From F1-120-MAGs118 sp013360535 (lineage in GTDB: Bacteria > Planctomycetota > UBA1135 > GCA-002686595), in assembly GCA_026647215.1 (NCBI GenBank), contig JAPKHC010000001.1, positions 310,001 to 374,000 on the forward strand: DNA of 64,000 nucleotides, written 5' to 3'. A program made the translations under genes and the position numbers. A model generated the notes under the pieces. That model was given only the letters and a program-made list of their open reading frames with translations, was not told the origin of the DNA and searched no databases. Shown here one piece after another: positions 17,144 to 25,447 of this stretch (positions within the stretch are counted from its first letter, which is position 1; each line of letters opens with the position of its first letter).

Positions 17144-18937
17144 ATGACCGAGCCCGTGCCCCCCGATTTCCCCCTCGAGGCTGGTCCCGAGCGCCCCGCC
17201 GGCGGCGTCATCCTGCGCGGCACCCCCGTCGCGCCCGGCCTCGCGGTGGGATCGATCCACCGCAAGGACTACGAGCTCGACAACGCCTCGCTCGACCGCA
17301 TCCCGCGCGAGGCCGTCGAAGGCGAGCTCAACCGCTTCCACACGGCGCTGGTCGACGCGCGCGCCCAGCTCGCCGACCTGAAGGAGAAGCTCGTCGGCAA
17401 GGTGCCCGTCGAGGACGCGCGCATCCTCGACGTGCACGTCGCGTACCTGAAGGACTCGGTGTTCCACTCGGACGTGGAGAACCTGATCCTCAACGAGCGC
17501 CTGTGCCTCGAGGCCGCGATCGCCAAGGTGATCGGCGACTTCGACCGCATCTTCAAGCTGGTGCAGAACGAGACGCTGCGCGAGCGTGCCGTCGACCTGC
17601 GCGACGTCGGCATCCGCGTGCTGCGGCATCTGGAGAAGAATCGCTCCGCGACCGTGGAGCGTCCCGAGCGGCCGAAGGACTACGTCCTCGCCGCCAAGGA
17701 ACTCTCGATCGTCGACATGTTCAACCTCGCGGGCGAGCACGTGCTCGGCATCCTGACCGAGGCCGGTTCGCTCACCAGCCACGCGGCGATCCTCGCGCGT
17801 TCGATGCGCATCCCGACGCTGACGGCGGTACCCGGGCTGCTCGAGGCCGTGAACGAGGGCGATTTCGTGATCCTCGACGCGAGCGAAGGGCTCGCGCGCA
17901 TCAACCCCGACGAGGTCGTGCGTGCGCAGTACCGCGAGCCCGCGGCCGAGGCTCCCGCGCCCGAAGCGGGCGACGGCTGGTCGGCCAGCGAGGCGCGCAC
18001 GGAAGACGGCGTCGAGATCCGCCTGTTCGCGTCCTGCGGCAACCTGCCCGAGGTGCAGGCGGCGCGTGCGCAAGGTGTCGAGGCGATCGGCGTCTACCGC
18101 ACGGAGCTGCTGTTCCTCGTCGACCGCGAGCCGCCGACGGCGGACGCGCTCCACCAGCACTACCTCGCGGTCGTCAACGCGGCGGGCGTGCCCGTGACGT
18201 TCCGCCTGCTGCACGCGGACTCCGGCATGGGCCTCGCGTACCTGCACGAGTCGCGCGAGCCGAACCCGGCGCTCGGTCGCTCCGGAATGCGTGCGCTGCT
18301 CTCGCGGGAGCTCGTGCTGCGCCGCCAGCTCGCCGCGATCCTGCGCGCGGGCGCGGCGGGTCCCGTGCGCATCGTGCTGCCGTTCGTCACCGACGCCGGC
18401 GAGCTGCGCCGCGCGAAGGAACTGGTGTTCGAGGAGCGCCTCGAGCTGCGCAAGCGGCGCGAGCCGCACGCGGAAAAGCCGCAGGTCGGCGTGGTGATCG
18501 AGACCGCGGCGGCGCTGCTCGGCGCGCGCGACCTCGCGCGCGAGTCGGACTTCGTGCTCGTCAACCTCGACGCGCTCACGCAGCACCTGCTCGGCGCCGA
18601 CCGCGACAACCTGGAGCTCAAGAGCTGGTTCGAGGCGCTGCACCCGTGCGTGATGCGCGCGCTGCGCACGCTGGTCGAAGTGTGCGCCGAGCTCGCCAAG
18701 CCGCTCGGCGTCTTTGGTGTCACGGCGACGGCGCGCCAGAACTTGCCGTTCCTGGTCGGCGTCGGGCTGCGCGAGTTCGCCGCCGAGCCGGGCGACCTGC
18801 GCTCGATCGGCAACGCGCTCGACCGCATCCCGACGCGCACCGCGCAGCGTGCGGCGAACGCACTCGCGGCGAGCTCGTGCCAGGCGGAGACGCTCTCGCT
18901 GGTCGAGGGCTGGAAGCACGGTTACGTGCGTTCCTGA
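17144..18937 (+). CDS. PtsI-like phosphoenolpyruvate phosphotransferase homolog with degenerate active site
   Basis: This 597-residue protein matches enzyme I of the phosphotransferase system along its length (enzyme I is about 575). The swivelling domain keeps the phospho-acceptor His213 in SLTSHAAILARS. In the PEP-binding barrel, YRTELLF, ETAAALL and GADRDN are recognisable. However, the position of the catalytic acid Cys (MCGELAGD in E. coli) reads VFGVTATA, with Phe524 instead; the DIGGDK-type loop reads HADSGMG; and GTNDLTQ reads NLDALTQ. It may be a regulatory or non-PEP-converting relative. No HPr, EIIA or EIIBC genes are nearby. The ATG at 17144 gives the normal family N-terminus. Confidence 0.82.
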   Translation: MTEPVPPDFPLEAGPERPAGGVILRGTPVAPGLAVGSIHRKDYELDNASLDRIPREAVEGELNRFHTALVDARAQLADLKEKLVGKVPVEDARILDVHVAYLKDSVFHSDVENLILNERLCLEAAIAKVIGDFDRIFKLVQNETLRERAVDLRDVGIRVLRHLEKNRSATVERPERPKDYVLAAKELSIVDMFNLAGEHVLGILTEAGSLTSHAAILARSMRIPTLTAVPGLLEAVNEGDFVILDASEGLARINPDEVVRAQYREPAAEAPAPEAGDGWSASEARTEDGVEIRLFASCGNLPEVQAARAQGVEAIGVYRTELLFLVDREPPTADALHQHYLAVVNAAGVPVTFRLLHADSGMGLAYLHESREPNPALGRSGMRALLSRELVLRRQLAAILRAGAAGPVRIVLPFVTDAGELRRAKELVFEERLELRKRREPHAEKPQVGVVIETAAALLGARDLARESDFVLVNLDALTQHLLGADRDNLELKSWFEALHPCVMRALRTLVEVCAELAKPLGVFGVTATARQNLPFLVGVGLREFAAEPGDLRSIGNALDRIPTRTAQRAANALAASSCQAETLSLVEGWKHGYVRS

Positions 18938-18945
18938 CGCGTTTT

Positions 18946-19893
18946 TCAGCGCAGGAAGCGCAGGCTCACGCCGTCTGCGGGTCGCACACAGTGCGCGCTC
19001 GCGGGCGGTGACGCTCGCTCCAGCTCGCGCTGCATCGCCAAGACGACGTGCAGCTGGTGCACCTCGTCGCTGATCGCGTAGAGCGCCGAGCCGCTGCCGG
19101 AGATCGTGGCGAGCCACGCACCGGCCTCGCGTGCCGCAGCGAGCGCACGCGCGCCACCGGGGATGTGCGGAAGCCGGTGGCGAACGTGCAGGCGATCCTC
19201 GCCACCCAGTTCCAGAAGGTCGCGGTCTCCGGTGCGCAGCCCTTCGAGCAGGAGCGCGAGTCGTCGAGGATTCTCGACTGCATCGGCAAAGGCGACGGCA
19301 GGCGGCAGAAGCGTGCGCGCGAAGCTCGTCTCGAGTGTCGCGTTCGGCCACGCGACGATGTGGCACAGCGACTCGTGCAACGGCTGGCGCACGACGCGCG
19401 TGCGTTGGCCGGCGACCGGCAACGACAGCACGCAGCCGCCGAACAGCGCCGCCGTCACGTTGTCGGGATGGCCCTCGAGCGCGAGCGCGAGCTCGAGCAA
19501 CTCCTCGCGGCTCACCTCACGCGGGCCCGCGCTCGCACCGAGCACGAGTCCGGCGACGATCGCGGCTCCCGAGCTGCCGAGCCCGCGTCGCGTCGGGATG
19601 TCGCTCGAAACCTCGATCACGAATGCAGTTTCCTTGGGGGCCCCGGAGGCCTCGAGCCCGCGCCGCACCCCGGCGAGCAGCAGATTCTCGGGCCCCGTCG
19701 GCCAATCGCGCTCCTCGCCGACACTCAGGATCAGGCAACTGGCGCGTGCGTCCGCGACGATTCGTGCGCGAACCTCGAGCCTCAGTCCGAGGGCCAGTCC
19801 CGCACAATCGAAACCGGGGCCGAGATTGGAGGTCGAGCAGGGCGCACGGACGCTCGCGAGGGTGCCGGGACGGAGGAGCTGGGTTTCCCACAT
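18946..19893 (-). CDS. thrB: Homoserine kinase (GHMP family)
   Basis: This 315-residue enzyme phosphorylates homoserine in threonine synthesis. It has VRAPCSTSNLGPGFDCAGLA at the N-terminus, the ATP-binding glycine/serine loop IPTRRGLGSSGAAIVAG at about residue 105, EGHPDNVTAALFGG and the late GSGSALYAI motif, all in the usual order for ThrB. Its size matches the family. No other threonine pathway gene adjoins it. It converges on the PtsI-like gene (8-base gap). An AT-rich stretch upstream, at 19955-19980, may hold its promoter. Confidence 0.92.
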   Translation of the reverse strand: MWETQLLRPGTLASVRAPCSTSNLGPGFDCAGLALGLRLEVRARIVADARASCLILSVGEERDWPTGPENLLLAGVRRGLEASGAPKETAFVIEVSSDIPTRRGLGSSGAAIVAGLVLGASAGPREVSREELLELALALEGHPDNVTAALFGGCVLSLPVAGQRTRVVRQPLHESLCHIVAWPNATLETSFARTLLPPAVAFADAVENPRRLALLLEGLRTGDRDLLELGGEDRLHVRHRLPHIPGGARALAAAREAGAWLATISGSGSALYAISDEVHQLHVVLAMQRELERASPPASAHCVRPADGVSLRFLR

Positions 19894-20121
19894 GGTCGGG
19901 CGGCGAGCATCGGCCGCGCGAGTTCAGGCCGCAAGGGTGCTCCGGCGCACCCGGCCTTTGTGGAAAATTCGTGGAATATCCAAGGGCTGGCGGTTGATCG
20001 CCGTCTCAACACCAGATAGTGTGCGCCCCGCGTCCGGGGGCCTCTCCCAAGGGTGGTCCAAAAACCGGACGCAGACGCTCCGAACCGCTGCCGTCCCGCG
20101 AGGGGACACGAGGCCGCGACC

Positions 20122-20373
20122 GTGATCGACGAAAAGGACAGGTTCTATTCCCGGCTCTCCACGATCCCTGGGATCCACCCGATGCCCTCCATCGGCGACT
20201 GGATCCTGCTGCGGGTCGAGCGCCCCAATGACGTGGCCCGCAAGGTCGCCCGGAGGCTCATTCCGGGGATCGTCAGCGTGCCGCGCCACATCGACGGCGC
20301 CGTCCGGGTGGTTGTCAGCGACCCCAAGACCAACGAGCGCGTCCTGCGCGCCCTGAAGGAAGCCGTCGCCTAG
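20122..20373 (+). CDS. Small free-standing protein resembling the C-terminal domain of HisC-type aminotransferases
   Basis: This 83-residue protein starts at a GTG preceded by a weak purine-rich site. Its whole length resembles the small C-terminal domain of histidinol-phosphate-type aminotransferases: a helix FYSRLSTIPGI, then PMPSIGDWILLRV (compare pS.aNF.l), an amphipathic helix VARKVARRL, IPGIVSV, then AVRVVVSDPKTNERVLRAL (compare lRitvGt.een..fl.aL). The large PLP-binding domain is absent and nothing upstream encodes it, so it cannot be an aminotransferase alone. It may be a domain remnant with its own role. In-frame upstream ATG-less codons extend to 20053 without similarity. Confidence 0.6.
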   Translation: MIDEKDRFYSRLSTIPGIHPMPSIGDWILLRVERPNDVARKVARRLIPGIVSVPRHIDGAVRVVVSDPKTNERVLRALKEAVA

Positions 20374-20656
20374 GCCGAGCGCCTCGGCGCGCGGAATCGA
20401 GTCGGCCCGCGTGGTCGGCATTCCGAATCCGCACTTCCGCTCTCTCTGCTGACTCGGTCTTCCAGTTCGATCTGCCCCGGGCGCGTCCTCGGGTTTTGAT
20501 CGGGCCGCACTCTTCCGCCGGCGCCGCGTGCGTCGCGCGAGAGGCTGCCGGACTGGAGACGATCGAGTTGGCCAGAGCCGAAACTCTCTCCAGCCCAAAG
20601 GTCTACGGTGCAATTGCGCGCCGTGGTGCCTTCGTCTCGTCACCCCCGACGCCAAG

Positions 20657-21472
20657 ATGGCCCGCCGCGCCCGATCCCGACGTTCCAAGCACCGTTTCAC
20701 CGCCTCGACGGCCGACAAGCACCTGCTCTACCAGAAGGCGGTGCAGTCGCCCGAGGTCGATCTGGCGCTGATTCGGCGCATCTTCGAGCGCGAGCGCGGG
20801 CGCCCCGCCCGGCACCTGCGCGAGGACTTCTGCGGCACGGCGCTGCTGTCGGCGACGTGGGTGAGGCTCCACCGCGAGCACACCGCCGAGGGTTTCGACA
20901 TCGATCCCGAGCCCGTCGCCTGGGGCCTCGCCCACAACTGCGACGGTGTCGATGCCACGCGCCTGCACCTGCACCTGAAAGACGTGCGCGAGCCCGGCCA
21001 GCGCGCTCCCGACGTTCGCATCGCCTTCAATTTCTCCTACTGGGTCTTCCACACGCGCTCGGAGCTCGTCGACTACTTCCGGCGCGCGCACGCCTCCCTC
21101 GCGTCCGACGGCCTGTTCCTGATCGACCTGTTCGGTGGCCCCGAGGCGACCAACGAGCTTGAGGAGCGTCGCCGCTGCGGCGGCTTCACTTACGTCTGGG
21201 ACCAGCACCGCTACTGGCCGGGCACGGGCGACTACACGTGCTTCATCCGCTTCGAGTTCCCTGACGGCACCGAGCTGAAAGCCTTCCGCTACGACTGGCG
21301 CTTCTGGCATCTCGGTGAGCTCCGGGACGCGCTCGTCGAGGCGGGGTTCGCGCGCGTCGACACCTACTTCGAGGGGGCCGGTCCGAAGGGCGACGGCGAC
21401 GGCGTGTTCCGCAAGGGGCTGCGCGGGGAGAACTGCGCGAGCTGGCTGGCGTACCTCGTGGCGCTCCGGTGA
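20657..21472 (+). CDS. Class I SAM-dependent methyltransferase (paralog of 24721-25446)
   Basis: This 271-residue protein has a basic N-terminal tail (MARRARSRRSKH), then LYQKAVQSPEVDL, a glycine-poor SAM motif LREDFCGTALLS, the acidic GFDIDPEPV, and a late FRYDWRFWHLGELRDALVEAGF segment. The order is that of a class I Rossmann methyltransferase, but the substrate is unknown. The second copy 3.3 kb away shares the opening VQSP, the LLEDFxGxAxLS motif and the closing LWGLAELRDVLLEAGF-type helix. The ATG after the basic spacer was taken as the start. Confidence 0.75.
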   Translation: MARRARSRRSKHRFTASTADKHLLYQKAVQSPEVDLALIRRIFERERGRPARHLREDFCGTALLSATWVRLHREHTAEGFDIDPEPVAWGLAHNCDGVDATRLHLHLKDVREPGQRAPDVRIAFNFSYWVFHTRSELVDYFRRAHASLASDGLFLIDLFGGPEATNELEERRRCGGFTYVWDQHRYWPGTGDYTCFIRFEFPDGTELKAFRYDWRFWHLGELRDALVEAGFARVDTYFEGAGPKGDGDGVFRKGLRGENCASWLAYLVALR

Positions 21473-21505
21473 CGGCGCCACGGCCGACCTTCGGCGCTGG
21501 CCGGG

Positions 21506-22396
21506 CTACTGCGCGGACAGCGAGCGTGCGGACGTGACGACGCCCGCCGCGACGACGACTTCCCACGGCGGAGTGATGTGCCAGATGACATCGCCCGGCA
21601 GGTCCACGAGTTCTCCGGGGGGCACCAGATCCACGACCCGGCGCTCTTCGTCGCCGGCTTCGCGCAGGGCGACCAGCACGTAGACCTTCGGGTCGTCGGG
21701 GAAGCTTCGTTCGAGCTCGCGCAGCACCTCGCGGCAGTGGTCGCAGTCGACGCGGTAGAGGATGAAGTGCGCGTCGTCGGGAAGGGCGCCGACGTCGAGC
21801 CAGCGGGCGAGGATCGAGTCGGTGAGCGGCTTGCCGATCCAGCTCGTGGGTTCGAGCACGATGTAGCGCGGACGCGCGGGCGGCGTGTCGCCCGTCGATC
21901 CGGTGTCGGGCGCGCCGGGAATCAGCAGGAACGGTGCCGAGAGACCCGCGAGCGAGGTGAGGGCGAGCACCAGGAGCGGCGGGCGGCGCTCGAAGGCGCC
22001 CTGCCAGGCCCGCGAGAAACACAGCGCGAGCAACAGCGGGCCATCGATCGCGAGCATCAGCGCGGGCGGAAACTTCAGCGCGCCGCCGAAGCAACCGCAG
22101 GATTCGGCGCCTTGTCCGAGCAGGACGAGCAGCACGACCGCGAAGAGCGTGTAGAGCGCCGCGAGTGGCAACGCGAAGACGCGCGGCGCGGCCAGCGCAC
22201 CGAGCCCGAGCACGAGCTCGACTGCGATCGAGAGTCGAAAGTTGAGGTCGGGACCGAACCAGCCTTCGGCGAAGAACGGCGGCAGGCTCGCGGGAGTGCC
22301 CTTGAAGAGCTTGATCAGGCTGACGCCGAGGAGCCACGCCGCCGCGAGACGCACGAGCCATGGCGCGAGGCGTGCGCTCCGGCCGGGCTCGTTCAT
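21506..22396 (-). CDS. MauE-like membrane domain fused to a CxxC thioredoxin-like domain (copy 1)
   Basis: This 296-residue protein has four or five membrane segments in its first half, with SCGCFGG between them, the hallmark of MauE/DoxX-related redox membrane proteins. After a Pro-rich linker comes a soluble domain with RVDCDHCREVLREL, a CxxC motif at the start of a helix as in thioredoxin folds, followed by KVYVLVALRE. The likely role is electron or disulfide transfer across the membrane with both modules on one chain. It follows copy 2 (22416-23441) in the same direction with a 19-base gap. Confidence 0.72.
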   Translation of the reverse strand: MNEPGRSARLAPWLVRLAAAWLLGVSLIKLFKGTPASLPPFFAEGWFGPDLNFRLSIAVELVLGLGALAAPRVFALPLAALYTLFAVVLLVLLGQGAESCGCFGGALKFPPALMLAIDGPLLLALCFSRAWQGAFERRPPLLVLALTSLAGLSAPFLLIPGAPDTGSTGDTPPARPRYIVLEPTSWIGKPLTDSILARWLDVGALPDDAHFILYRVDCDHCREVLRELERSFPDDPKVYVLVALREAGDEERRVVDLVPPGELVDLPGDVIWHITPPWEVVVAAGVVTSARSLSAQ

Positions 22397-22415
22397 GGTG
22401 CTCACCGCGTCCCGC

Positions 22416-23441
22416 TCACTCGTCGCCGTGCGAGACGGCGCTGCGCACGATGCCACCTTCGAGCACGAGCTCCCACGGCGGCAGCTGCGGGCTGACGACC
22501 CAGCTCGTTTCCTTCGGCAAGGCGGCCTGTTCGCCCGGCGGCTTGATGTGGACCAGCTGCTCGACCTCGTCCTTGTCCGTCGACAGGCGCACGAACACGT
22601 AGAGCTTGGGATCGTTCGCGAAGTTGGCCTCGAGCTCCTTCAAGTATTCGGCGCAGTGCGAGCAGGTCTCGAGGTACAGGATCCACGTCGCGTCCTCGGG
22701 GTACGCGCGCGTGTCCATCCAGACCGCGAGCTGCGTCTCGTGGATCGACTTGCCGATCCACTCGAGCGGCTTGATGTGCACGTACTGCGGGAATTTCTCG
22801 GGCAAGCGCCACCCGGCGGGCGCGACCGCCGGAGCAGGTGGGGTCGTCTCGCCGGCCGCAGGTTGCGGGTTGGTCGTGCCGTTCCCGTTCGCCGCGACCG
22901 CGGGCTCCTGCGGCGCCTGCACAGCGGGCTGCACGGGCGGAGGAAGCTCGATCTGCTCGTTCTGCACGAGCACCCAAGGTGCGGCGGCACCGACGCCGGC
23001 GCACAGCGCGACGACGAGCCAGTTGGTGGGCGCCTTGGGGATCGCGCTCCACGGCCGGGTGGCGAGCATCAGCGCGAGGAACGTGCCGTCGATCGCCATC
23101 ATGCTCAATGGAGAGAGCGAGACCGCACCACCGAAGCAGCCGCAGCTCGCGGCGCCCGTGGCGATCAAGTGCGTCAGCACCGCGAGGAACACCGTGTAGA
23201 GGGCGCTCATCAGCATCCAGCCCCAGCGCGGGAAGGCGAGCGCGACCAGCGCGAAGGCGAGCTCGACCATGATCGCGCCGAAGAACGCGAGGTCGGGACC
23301 GAGGAAGCTCGTGCGCAGGAACTCGGGGATGTCGTTGGGCGAACCCCAGAACATCTTGATCGAGGCGACACCGAGCACCCACAGGGCGGGCAGGCGCACG
23401 CTCAGGGGGCTCAGCAGGGCGAAGGGCGTGGGGGCGGTCAT
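22416..23441 (-). CDS. MauE-like membrane domain fused to a CxxC thioredoxin-like domain (copy 2)
   Basis: This 341-residue paralog of the following gene has the same layout: N-terminal membrane segments with SCGCFGGAVSLSPLS, a Pro/Ala/Thr-rich linker at about residues 165-215, and a soluble domain with LETCSHCAEYLKELEA and KLYVFVRL. Both proteins also share ...LEWIGKSIHETQLAVWMD / TSWIGKPLTDSILARWLD just before the CxxC domain. I chose the ATG at 23441 because the membrane domain begins there. The pair probably arose by tandem duplication. The substrate is unknown. Confidence 0.72.
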   Translation of the reverse strand: MTAPTPFALLSPLSVRLPALWVLGVASIKMFWGSPNDIPEFLRTSFLGPDLAFFGAIMVELAFALVALAFPRWGWMLMSALYTVFLAVLTHLIATGAASCGCFGGAVSLSPLSMMAIDGTFLALMLATRPWSAIPKAPTNWLVVALCAGVGAAAPWVLVQNEQIELPPPVQPAVQAPQEPAVAANGNGTTNPQPAAGETTPPAPAVAPAGWRLPEKFPQYVHIKPLEWIGKSIHETQLAVWMDTRAYPEDATWILYLETCSHCAEYLKELEANFANDPKLYVFVRLSTDKDEVEQLVHIKPPGEQAALPKETSWVVSPQLPPWELVLEGGIVRSAVSHGDE

Positions 23442-23563
23442 GGGGGAAGAGAGGGTGCGACGGCGCCGCGGGCGGTTCAAGGGCGGCCGGCGAATCGCCC
23501 CGGCGGCCTACGCGCGTGGACCCGAAGCGTTGGAGCGAGCTGGGACGATAGGATGCGCCGACG

Positions 23564-24388
23564 ATGGTTTCCGAGCGCGACTTCGACCGTGATGCCGACT
23601 TGCCGGGCGAGGTCCTGCCGCGCGAGCAGTGGACCCGCACGCGGGTCGGCCTCGGCGAGCGTGGGCAGCTCTTCGACTGGGACGCGGCCTTCGGCCGGCG
23701 CGCGAAGCGCATGGTCGACCTGGGGTGCGGCAACGGCCGCTACCTCCTCACGTCCGGGTTTGCGCGCCCGGAGTTCGACCATCTCGGCGTCGAGCTCGTC
23801 CCGCCGGCGGTCATCATGGGCAGCCTGCGCGCCGGGCAGCGGGGCCTCACCAACGTCAAGCTCGCCTGGGGCGACGCGAGCGAGTTCATCACCGAACGTG
23901 CGAGCCCCGGCTCGATCGACGAGGTGCACCTCTACCACCCGCAGCCCTACTACGACCGCGAGAAGGTGCTGCGGCGCCAGCTCACGCCGCGCACGCTGCT
24001 CGCGATCTGGCGCGCGCTCGTACCCGGTGGCCTGTTCGTGTTCCAGACCGACAATCCCGAGTATTTCCGCTACGCGCACGAGAACGTGGCGCAGCTCTTC
24101 CAGTGGCAGCTGCGCAAGGGGCCGTGGGAGGACGCGCCGGACGGGCGCACCCTGCGAGAACGGGTCGCGCGCGCGCAAGGGCTCGAGATCTTCCGCGCGG
24201 AGGCGCGGCGGCTCGAGCTCGCCGACCACGAGGCCGAGCGGCGCTCGCGCGGGATGATGGAGCCCGATTTCGACGCCAACAAGGATGGCTTCGAAGGCAA
24301 GCGGGCCGATCCCAGCCGCGGGTCCTGGCGCCGCGGGCGCGGGGGCAAGCGCTCGGCCGGCAAGGGCTCGCGCGGGCGGGATCGATAG
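23564..24388 (+). CDS. trmB: TrmB-like tRNA (guanine-N7)-methyltransferase
   Basis: This 274-residue class I methyltransferase has MVDLGCGNGRYLL, FDHLGVELVPPA and VHLYHPQPYYDREKVLRRQL. The last is the counterpart of the FPDPWPK..H.KRR motif of TrmB, which methylates G46 in the variable loop of tRNA with SAM. LVPGGLFVFQTDNPEYF follows, as in TrmB. The last 35 residues form a Gly/Arg/Lys-rich basic tail that could help RNA binding. The YHPQP variant is unusual, so the exact RNA target is less sure than the family. Confidence 0.8.
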   Translation: MVSERDFDRDADLPGEVLPREQWTRTRVGLGERGQLFDWDAAFGRRAKRMVDLGCGNGRYLLTSGFARPEFDHLGVELVPPAVIMGSLRAGQRGLTNVKLAWGDASEFITERASPGSIDEVHLYHPQPYYDREKVLRRQLTPRTLLAIWRALVPGGLFVFQTDNPEYFRYAHENVAQLFQWQLRKGPWEDAPDGRTLRERVARAQGLEIFRAEARRLELADHEAERRSRGMMEPDFDANKDGFEGKRADPSRGSWRRGRGGKRSAGKGSRGRDR

Positions 24389-24462
24389 CGCCCGGGGCTT
24401 GAACTGCGGGGCCTTTGCGGGGAAAGTGCGCGGCCAACGCGCCCCCGCGCGCTCCCCAAACC

Positions 24463-24705
24463 ATGGTCGACTGCAAGGATTGCAAGTGGTTCCGCGCCCT
24501 GCCGGGCGGCACCGTCTGGAAGCGCCGCACCGGCTGCTACCACCCCGAGAACATGGACCAGAAGCTCTCCGAGCGCGTGCACCAGGCGCAGGAGATCCCC
24601 GGCGACCACGAGAAGCTGAACCTCAACGGCGACTGCGTCCGTTACGAGGCCGCGCCGCGCAGGGGCTCGATGATCTCGCGGCTCCTGACGGCGATGAAGG
24701 ACTGA
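24463..24705 (+). CDS. Small four-cysteine protein, possibly zinc-binding
   Basis: This 80-residue protein has MVDCKDCKWFR at its start, RTGCYHPEN in the middle and NGDCVRYEA near the end: four cysteines spaced as in small zinc-binding folds. There is no signal or membrane segment. It lies 15 bases before the methyltransferase at 24721 on the same strand, so the two are probably co-transcribed. An ATG 16 codons upstream is possible, but the sequence before 24463 is low-complexity. I do not recognise a named family. Confidence 0.6.
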   Translation: MVDCKDCKWFRALPGGTVWKRRTGCYHPENMDQKLSERVHQAQEIPGDHEKLNLNGDCVRYEAAPRRGSMISRLLTAMKD

Positions 24706-24720
24706 AAGCTCGGCCCGGCG

Positions 24721-25446
24721 ATGGACCGCTGGTCGCTCTACGAGCGCTGCGTCCAGTCGCCGGTGGATCTGTGCGACTTGCTCGTGGCGGCGCACGCGGG
24801 TGCGCCGTCGCTGTTGCTGGAGGACTTCGCGGGCTCGGCGGCGCTCTCGCGCGAGTGGACAAGGCGCGGAGGGAGCGCGGTGGCGCTCGACCTCGATGCG
24901 GAAGCGCTCGCGCGCGCGGGAGAGCACGTGCGATGCGTCGTCGGCGACGTGCGTGCGGCCCCGTTGCTCGCGGGGCGTTCGTTCGACGTCGTTCACGCGG
25001 GCAACTTCTCGGTGGGCTACCTGAAGGAGCGGCGCGAGCTGCTCGAGTACCTGCGCACGCGGCGCGCGGCGTTGCGCGCCGGCGGAGTGTTCTGTTGCGA
25101 CACGTACGGCGGCGCGACGGCCTTCGAGCGGGGCTTCTGGCAGCGCGAGCGGCTCGTCGACGGCCTGCGGATCGTGTCGAACTGGGAGCATCGCGCGGCG
25201 GATCCCGTCACGGCGTCCGTCGAGAACGTGCTGCATTTCCGCGTGGAACGCGACGGTGAGCTCGTGGCGGAGGTGAATGAGGCGTTCGTGTACCGCTGGC
25301 GGTTGTGGGGCCTCGCGGAACTGCGGGACGTGTTGCTCGAGGCCGGTTTCCGCACCGTCGACGTGTTCGCGGACGCGAGCGGTCCGCTCTGCGACGGAGC
25401 GAAGCTCGGCGCGGACTACAGCGTGCTCGTCGTCGGCCGCGCGTGA
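24721..25446 (+). CDS. Class I SAM-dependent methyltransferase (paralog of 20657-21472)
   Basis: This 241-residue protein opens MDRWSLYERCVQSPVDL and has the SAM-binding region LLLEDFAGSAALS, the acidic ALDLDAEAL, a motif-IV-like DVVHAGNFSVGYL, and a closing RWRLWGLAELRDVLLEAGFRTV. It is clearly related to the larger methyltransferase upstream. The family acts on unknown small molecules or RNA. It follows the small Cys protein by 15 bases and converges on the dihydrouridine synthase gene with a 1-base gap. Confidence 0.75.
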   Translation: MDRWSLYERCVQSPVDLCDLLVAAHAGAPSLLLEDFAGSAALSREWTRRGGSAVALDLDAEALARAGEHVRCVVGDVRAAPLLAGRSFDVVHAGNFSVGYLKERRELLEYLRTRRAALRAGGVFCCDTYGGATAFERGFWQRERLVDGLRIVSNWEHRAADPVTASVENVLHFRVERDGELVAEVNEAFVYRWRLWGLAELRDVLLEAGFRTVDVFADASGPLCDGAKLGADYSVLVVGRA

Positions 25447-25447
25447 G

